Source of the DNA: Candidatus Phaeomarinibacter sp.
GTDB lineage: Bacteria > Pseudomonadota > Alphaproteobacteria > CGMCC-115125
NCBI GenBank assembly: GCA_028279995.1
Contig: JANQMQ010000465.1
Span: 1-18,890, forward strand
DNA: 18,890 nt
Direction of reading: 5' to 3'
This document shows, piece by piece, positions 16,219 through 18,890 of the stretch. The notes under the pieces are model-generated. The model had not been told where the DNA came from. It made no database searches and saw nothing but the letters and a program-made list of their open reading frames with translations. A program made the translations under genes and the position numbers. Numbering within the stretch: position 1 is the stretch's first letter; each line of letters starts with the position of its first letter.

Positions 16219-16503
16219 TTAGCGTGGCGGCAGAAAGATAGCGGCGGCAACCACGGCGGTAAGGGCGGCGGCGAAAGAACCGAACACCATCATTGGGAAG
16301 CTGACGGGGACGATGTACATGCTGACCAGCACAAGCACCATCGTACCCATCACACCGCCTGCACTGAAGTGCCGTAGGTAGTCGAGCATTGTGGCGAACA
16401 TCCCGGCCTGCCTTGCCTGATCGAACAGTGTCAATGCGTCACGCAGGCCGTGTGAGTGTTTCTTTTCGCGGTCTGCTGGCGCTTTCATATGTACGAGAGC
16501 CAT
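16219..16503 (-). CDS. Small two-helix membrane protein, first gene of the reverse-strand cassette
   Basis: This 94-residue protein has a polar N-terminal domain (about residues 1-45, with a His/Lys-rich stretch and the helix LRDALTLFDQARQAGMFATM) and a hydrophobic hairpin (about 49-66 and 70-91) with only a short turn between, ending LPPR. A GGAGG ribosome site (16508-16512 on the complementary strand) lies four bases before the ATG. The layout of a cytoplasmic helix plus a two-helix hairpin is seen in some phage holin-like and exclusion proteins, but no family was recognised. It is the promoter-proximal gene of the cassette; 5' of it lie dyad sequences that could be an operator. Confidence 0.75.
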   Translation of the reverse strand: MALVHMKAPADREKKHSHGLRDALTLFDQARQAGMFATMLDYLRHFSAGGVMGTMVLVLVSMYIVPVSFPMMVFGSFAAALTAVVAAAIFLPPR

Positions 16504-16539
16504 TGTGCCTCCAAGAAGCTTAAGAGTGCCCTACTCGGC

Positions 16540-16558
16540 GGTAAACACTTTGTTAACC
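16540..16558. promoter_or_regulatory. Candidate operator: 19-base imperfect dyad
   Basis: GGTAAAC (16540-16546), five-base spacer, GTTAACC (16552-16558) are reverse complements at six of seven positions. It lies about 37 bases upstream of the first reverse-cassette start codon, where a repressor could block transcription of the cassette. No regulator gene is in the window, so this rests on symmetry and position only. Confidence 0.35.
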
Positions 16559-16563
16559 ATACC

Positions 16564-16587
16564 GGCCAAGGTGGGAAGTAATTGGCC
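16564..16587. promoter_or_regulatory. Candidate regulatory inverted repeat next to the first dyad
   Basis: GGCCAA (16564-16569) and TTGGCC (16582-16587) are exact reverse complements separated by 12 bases, giving a centre spacing of 18 bases, a typical distance for a dimeric DNA-binding protein. It is close to the neighbouring dyad. The arms are short, so chance is possible. Confidence 0.25.
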
Positions 16588-16640
16588 AGTTTCTGCCCTT
16601 TAGATAAGCCGTCGACACAACTGATGCACGCGTAAAAGGC

Positions 16641-16691
16641 GATTTTGTTAGTTAATTTTGTATTGACTCGGTTTTCAACAATTTTTTGAAA
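16641..16691. promoter_or_regulatory. AT-rich region with overlapping divergent promoter-like sequences
   Basis: On the forward strand TTGACT (16663-16668) matches the -35 consensus at five of six positions, with TTGAAA 17 bases on as a poor -10. On the reverse strand TTGAAA (16678 to 16673) is also five of six, with TTAACT 17 bases on (16655 to 16650), again a poor -10. The location between divergent transcription units and the AT content favour promoters here. The exact hexamers are uncertain. Confidence 0.3.
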
Positions 16692-16828
16692 CCTCGCCGT
16701 TTGCTTCGGTAATTCCGCCTCTCAAATCATCGCCGGTTGTCGAATCGCGACACCTGAAAATGACCTTCCGTCAGTTTGGGGCGCCTTCAAAGACCTCTCC
16801 AAGCAAGACCGTTTGCATTGCTATTAAC

Positions 16829-16854
16829 ACCGTCCCTCCTGGGGCGGTTTTTTT
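16829..16854 (+). terminator. Rho-independent terminator directly upstream of the tail-fibre gene
   Basis: ACCGTCCC (16829-16836), loop TCCT, GGGGCGGT (16841-16848) forms an eight-pair stem with one G-T wobble, followed by seven T residues (16848-16854). It ends 13 bases before the fibre ATG, and the fibre ribosome site (GGGA, 16857-16860) starts right after the T-run. It would stop or attenuate read-through into the fibre gene. The same element recurs after the fibre gene. Confidence 0.8.
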
Positions 16855-16858
16855 ATGG
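16829..16858 (+). repeat. Direct repeat, left copy, flanking the tail-fibre gene
   Basis: These 30 bases match 18503-18532 at 26 positions. The differences are confined to the first base and three of the four loop bases; both stem arms (after the first base), the seven-T tract and the following ATGG are identical. The repeat comprises the terminator plus the start of the downstream gene's leader. Confidence 0.85.
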
Positions 16859-16867
16859 GAAACCCCA

Positions 16868-18475
16868 ATGACCATTTCCGATACCCCGTCTAAAGAGACC
16901 AAGCTGGGCAATGACTCCGCCACAGAATTCAGCTTCTCCTTCCGCATCAACAAGGCTGCAGACCTGACGGTGCTTCTGACCGTCGATGATGCGGCTCCGG
17001 TGACATTGACGGAAGGGACCGGTGCGACCAACTACTCCCTCCAACCAACGAGCACGTTTCCAGGCACCGGCACGGTTACCTATCCCGCCTCTGGCGGTGT
17101 CCCTATGCCGGTCGGCACGAACCTGACTCTACTACGGCAGGTTTCCATTGATCAGGAAACAGACCTTCTGAACCAGGGGGCGTGGAACCCGTCTCAGGTT
17201 GAAGACGCTCTTGATTACTCGGCGATGATCTCCCAGCAACAGCAAGAGGTGCTTGACCGCACGGTCAGGGTGCCCGCGACCGTTGCGAGTGGGGTGGACT
17301 ACACGGCACCAGCCCCCTCAGCGGGGCGCGTTCTTGCTGTCTGGAATGAAACAGCTACAGCTCTAGAAATCGGCCCCACGGCGGCGGACATAGCGAGTGC
17401 GCAACCGTCTGCGGCAACTGCCGTGGCCGCTGCGGATCAAGCAAACGCGGCACTTGCTGCAATCTCCGCCTTGTCGCCTTGTGCCTATGTCTTGAACCGA
17501 ACCAGCCTGAAGGCTGTTTCCACATCCGACTTCACTAACTCATATCTGCTAGAGGCGGGTAGAGAAGGAAGGTTTGCATTCAAGACCGGCGACTACTCGG
17601 CACAGATTGCTGCCGATCCTCAGGAGCTGTCTTACATAAAGGCTGATGATACCGAGGCTTCCGCTGGTGCCTGGGTGAGAGTGGTGGACAGTGGGCAGGT
17701 TAGTCGTCCCACATTTGCTGGTCAGCTTCAGTACGTCAGCGAAACACAGTTGCGGTTGCAGGGTGTTCGTGGAAATGAGCATTCGGTTCCGGACGGGAGC
17801 GGCGGGTGGATCGCAGTCGATATCTCAACTGCCCCTACAGTCGACACAACAGGCCTTTCAGCCAGCACTTTCCACTACGCCTACCTGCGCAACAATGGCA
17901 GCGCGCCAATCGAGCTATCCACCACAGGGCCAACATGGAATGAAGGTTTCGAGGTCAAGACAGGCGAACCCGATCACCTGCTGATTGGCTACGTCCACAC
18001 CAATAGCAGCACAGAATTTGAGGACAGTCCTACACACCGTTATGTGCGTAGCTATTTTAATCGCGAGCCGCTAGAACTTGAGAACGCATTCACAGCTATT
18101 CGCTCGGTGAGCGGTGGCATTGGGTGGCAAGAAATGAATGCGGAAATCCGGTGCAGGTTCATCGCCGCGCCGGGGGACCTGGTCCTTGGGTTCACATCGG
18201 CTTACACGTTCAACAACGGTACCGGGTTCACTTACTCAGGTGTCGGGCTGGACGGCAACGCCAATGTATCCCCTGCTGCTGGTGTTCCTTCATTCTCAGG
18301 CGGTGGTTCAGCAGTTACTGCTCCTGGTGTCTTTAAGTTTGATACGGCTGCTGAGCACTTCTTGACCTATGCCGGCAAAGCGACGATTGCCCCGGGGTCG
18401 TTTGGAGCCACTGATAGCGGCGGAACCTCAGAGTTCGGCCGGCTTAGCGCTATGATCATCCCCGCCGCGATCTGA
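16868..18475 (+). CDS. Tail fibre / receptor-binding protein with T7 gp17-like N-terminal attachment domain
   Basis: From the ATG at 16868 the protein is 535 residues. Residues 1-145 (MTISDTPSKETKLGND, 'FSFSFRINKAADLTVLL', then 'RQVSIDQETDLLNQGAWNPS') fit the T7-type fibre N-terminal domain that binds the nozzle. An Ala-rich, coiled-coil-like stretch follows (about 170-203). Then comes a module 'TSLKAVSTSDFTNSYLLEAG' with 'GDYSAQIAADPQE' and 'KADDTEASAGAWVRV' (about 207-271), often found before beta-helix depolymerase domains. Here a different C-terminal module (272-535) follows, rich in Gly, Ser, Thr and aromatics, with no depolymerase motif recognised; it is presumably the host-binding part. 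The frame stays open 36 residues upstream, but that stretch is the terminator and leader, so the start is 16868. The gene follows the reverse cassette and is flanked by twin terminator/leader elements. Confidence 0.9.
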   Translation: MTISDTPSKETKLGNDSATEFSFSFRINKAADLTVLLTVDDAAPVTLTEGTGATNYSLQPTSTFPGTGTVTYPASGGVPMPVGTNLTLLRQVSIDQETDLLNQGAWNPSQVEDALDYSAMISQQQQEVLDRTVRVPATVASGVDYTAPAPSAGRVLAVWNETATALEIGPTAADIASAQPSAATAVAAADQANAALAAISALSPCAYVLNRTSLKAVSTSDFTNSYLLEAGREGRFAFKTGDYSAQIAADPQELSYIKADDTEASAGAWVRVVDSGQVSRPTFAGQLQYVSETQLRLQGVRGNEHSVPDGSGGWIAVDISTAPTVDTTGLSASTFHYAYLRNNGSAPIELSTTGPTWNEGFEVKTGEPDHLLIGYVHTNSSTEFEDSPTHRYVRSYFNREPLELENAFTAIRSVSGGIGWQEMNAEIRCRFIAAPGDLVLGFTSAYTFNNGTGFTYSGVGLDGNANVSPAAGVPSFSGGGSAVTAPGVFKFDTAAEHFLTYAGKATIAPGSFGATDSGGTSEFGRLSAMIIPAAI

Positions 18476-18502
18476 GCCTCATAACTCTCATCACTGGTTT
18501 CT

Positions 18503-18528
18503 GCCGTCCCGCTCGGGGCGGTTTTTTT
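18503..18528 (+). terminator. Rho-independent terminator between tail fibre and lysis gene
   Basis: GCCGTCCC (18503-18510), loop GCTC, GGGGCGGT (18515-18522) forms an eight-pair stem with two G-T wobbles, followed by seven T residues (18522-18528). It lies 27 bases after the fibre stop and 14 bases before the next ATG. The GGAG ribosome site of the next gene (18531-18534) follows at once, so a transcript for the next gene must read through or start nearby. Confidence 0.8.
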
Positions 18529-18532
18529 ATGG
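18503..18532 (+). repeat. Direct repeat, right copy, flanking the tail-fibre gene
   Basis: This is the second copy of the 30-base terminator/leader element at 16829-16858 (26 of 30 identical). Together the copies bracket the entire fibre gene as a unit of about 1.67 kb. Confidence 0.85.
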
Positions 18533-18542
18533 AGCGTCCCTG

Positions 18543-18890
18543 ATGAACTTGAACCTCGTGCGCTACGCGTGCGGAGACAAATCCACTATGGGCGCGTTGT
18601 CTATTGATGGAAAGTTTGCTTGCTACACACTGGAAAACCCGTGGCTTGATAACCGGCGGCGCATTTCCAGCATTCCGACCGGCACCTATGAATTGCAGCT
18701 TCGCAAAGAGGGCGGCTGGCACGGGCGGGCAGCGGTAAAGTTTCCCGACATGCACAGAGGCATGATTGAGCTGCGTGACGTGCCCGGACGAACCTTCATT
18801 CTCATTCACTGGGGCAACACATCGCGCAACACAGACGGTTGTGTCCTTGTGGGAAACACGGCCTCGCCGGACTTCGTGGGGCATTCAGTG
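18543..18890 (+). CDS. DUF5675-like putative lysis enzyme, 3' end outside the window
   Basis: The frame runs 116 codons from the ATG at 18543 to the window edge with no stop. It reads MNLNLVRYACGDKSTMGALS, then 'ACYTLENPW', 'ISSIPTGTYELQL' and 'VPGRTFILIHWGNTSRNTDG' followed by CVLVG. The order (short beta strands, 'TLE', 'IP-x-G-T-Y', 'IL-I-H-x-G-N-x-x-x-x-T-x-G-C') is that of the DUF5675 family, found in many phages and prophages near lysis genes. His89 and Cys100, in an H-x(7)-T-x-G-C arrangement, recall the catalytic His and Cys of L,D-transpeptidase-like folds, so a cell-wall-acting enzyme is my inference; the activity is not shown by this sequence. The GGAG ribosome site (18531-18534, eight bases upstream) supports the start. 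A four-codon frame ATG-GAG-CGT-CCC-TGA at 18529-18543 overlaps it at TGATG. Confidence 0.8.
   Translation, partial: MNLNLVRYACGDKSTMGALSIDGKFACYTLENPWLDNRRRISSIPTGTYELQLRKEGGWHGRAAVKFPDMHRGMIELRDVPGRTFILIHWGNTSRNTDGCVLVGNTASPDFVGHSV

Larger units (their letters stand above)
16504..16867. other. Divergent intergenic region between the reverse cassette and the tail-fibre gene
   Basis: These 364 bases hold no convincing gene. From left to right they contain the ribosome site of the reverse cassette, two dyad-symmetric sequences (16540-16558 and 16564-16587), a very AT-rich core (only 12 G/C among the 50 bases 16641-16690) with promoter-like hexamers on both strands, and a terminator hairpin just before the fibre gene. 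This is what is expected of a region that starts transcription in both directions. No tRNA, phage attachment site or T7-type promoter was recognised. Confidence 0.7.

Noticed and set aside
16760..16867. A 36-residue N-terminal extension of the tail fibre
   Set aside because: The stretch encodes the terminator stem and T-run, has no family-like residues, and the typical fibre N-terminus starts at the ATG at 16868 with a ribosome site just upstream.
16504..16867. T7-type single-subunit polymerase promoter, tRNA gene or attachment site in the largest gene-free stretch
   Set aside because: No T7-like promoter consensus, no cloverleaf-like segment and no tRNA-derived repeat could be recognised by reading.
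16855..16893. A 12-codon open frame starting in the fibre leader (ATGGGAAACCCC...)
   Set aside because: The ATGGGA is better explained as the ribosome site of the fibre gene; a peptide this short cannot be supported from sequence alone.
16868..18475. Diversity-generating retroelement target in the fibre, suggested by the Bbp-type relatives of phage BPP-1
   Set aside because: No reverse transcriptase, template repeat or C-type lectin-like end was seen in the window.

Overview
The window is the virion-structure and start-of-lysis part of a tailed phage or prophage genome with a short, T7-like (podovirus-type) virion. The gene order is the diagnostic feature. It runs portal, scaffold, major capsid protein, capsid accessory proteins, tail tubular protein A, tail tubular protein B, four internal virion/ejection proteins (gp13-, gp14-, gp15- and gp16-like), tail fibre, and a putative lysis enzyme. 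Base composition is moderately GC-rich. The protein sequences look like podophages and prophages of Gram-negative bacteria, probably alphaproteobacteria. That host guess rests on recalled family resemblance only, because no host gene, integrase or attachment site is visible.

Layout: 1-99 is the tail end of an unidentified gene, possibly an acetyltransferase. 99-5231 is the head module: a small proline-rich protein, portal, Bbp19-like protein, acidic scaffold, major capsid protein, Bbp16-like cement protein, a small SAP/HeH-like protein, and a capsid-staple-like protein. A terminator-like hairpin (4860-4890) lies inside this module. 5221-8078 holds the tail tube/nozzle genes. 8071-14805 holds the ejection proteins. 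Almost all of these genes overlap by 1-11 bases (ATGA, TGATG or TAATG junctions), so they form one long translationally coupled operon.

The synteny is interrupted between the gp16-like gene and the tail fibre (14795-16867). This accessory segment has two small forward membrane proteins (14795-15372) and then a three-gene cassette on the reverse strand (16503 down to 15410). The cassette encodes two small membrane proteins and an exported Rap1a/Tai-type protein with a signal peptide and paired cysteines. It is preceded by an AT-rich divergent intergenic region with dyad-symmetric sequences and a terminator. The arrangement resembles a phage 'moron' with its own promoter and is the most interesting part of the window.

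The tail-fibre gene (16868-18475) is bracketed by two nearly identical terminator/leader elements (26 of 30 bases the same). After the second, a DUF5675-like gene runs off the end of the window; it carries an H...T-x-G-C motif and is probably the lysis enzyme. No tRNA, rRNA, CRISPR array, insertion sequence or recombinase was seen.
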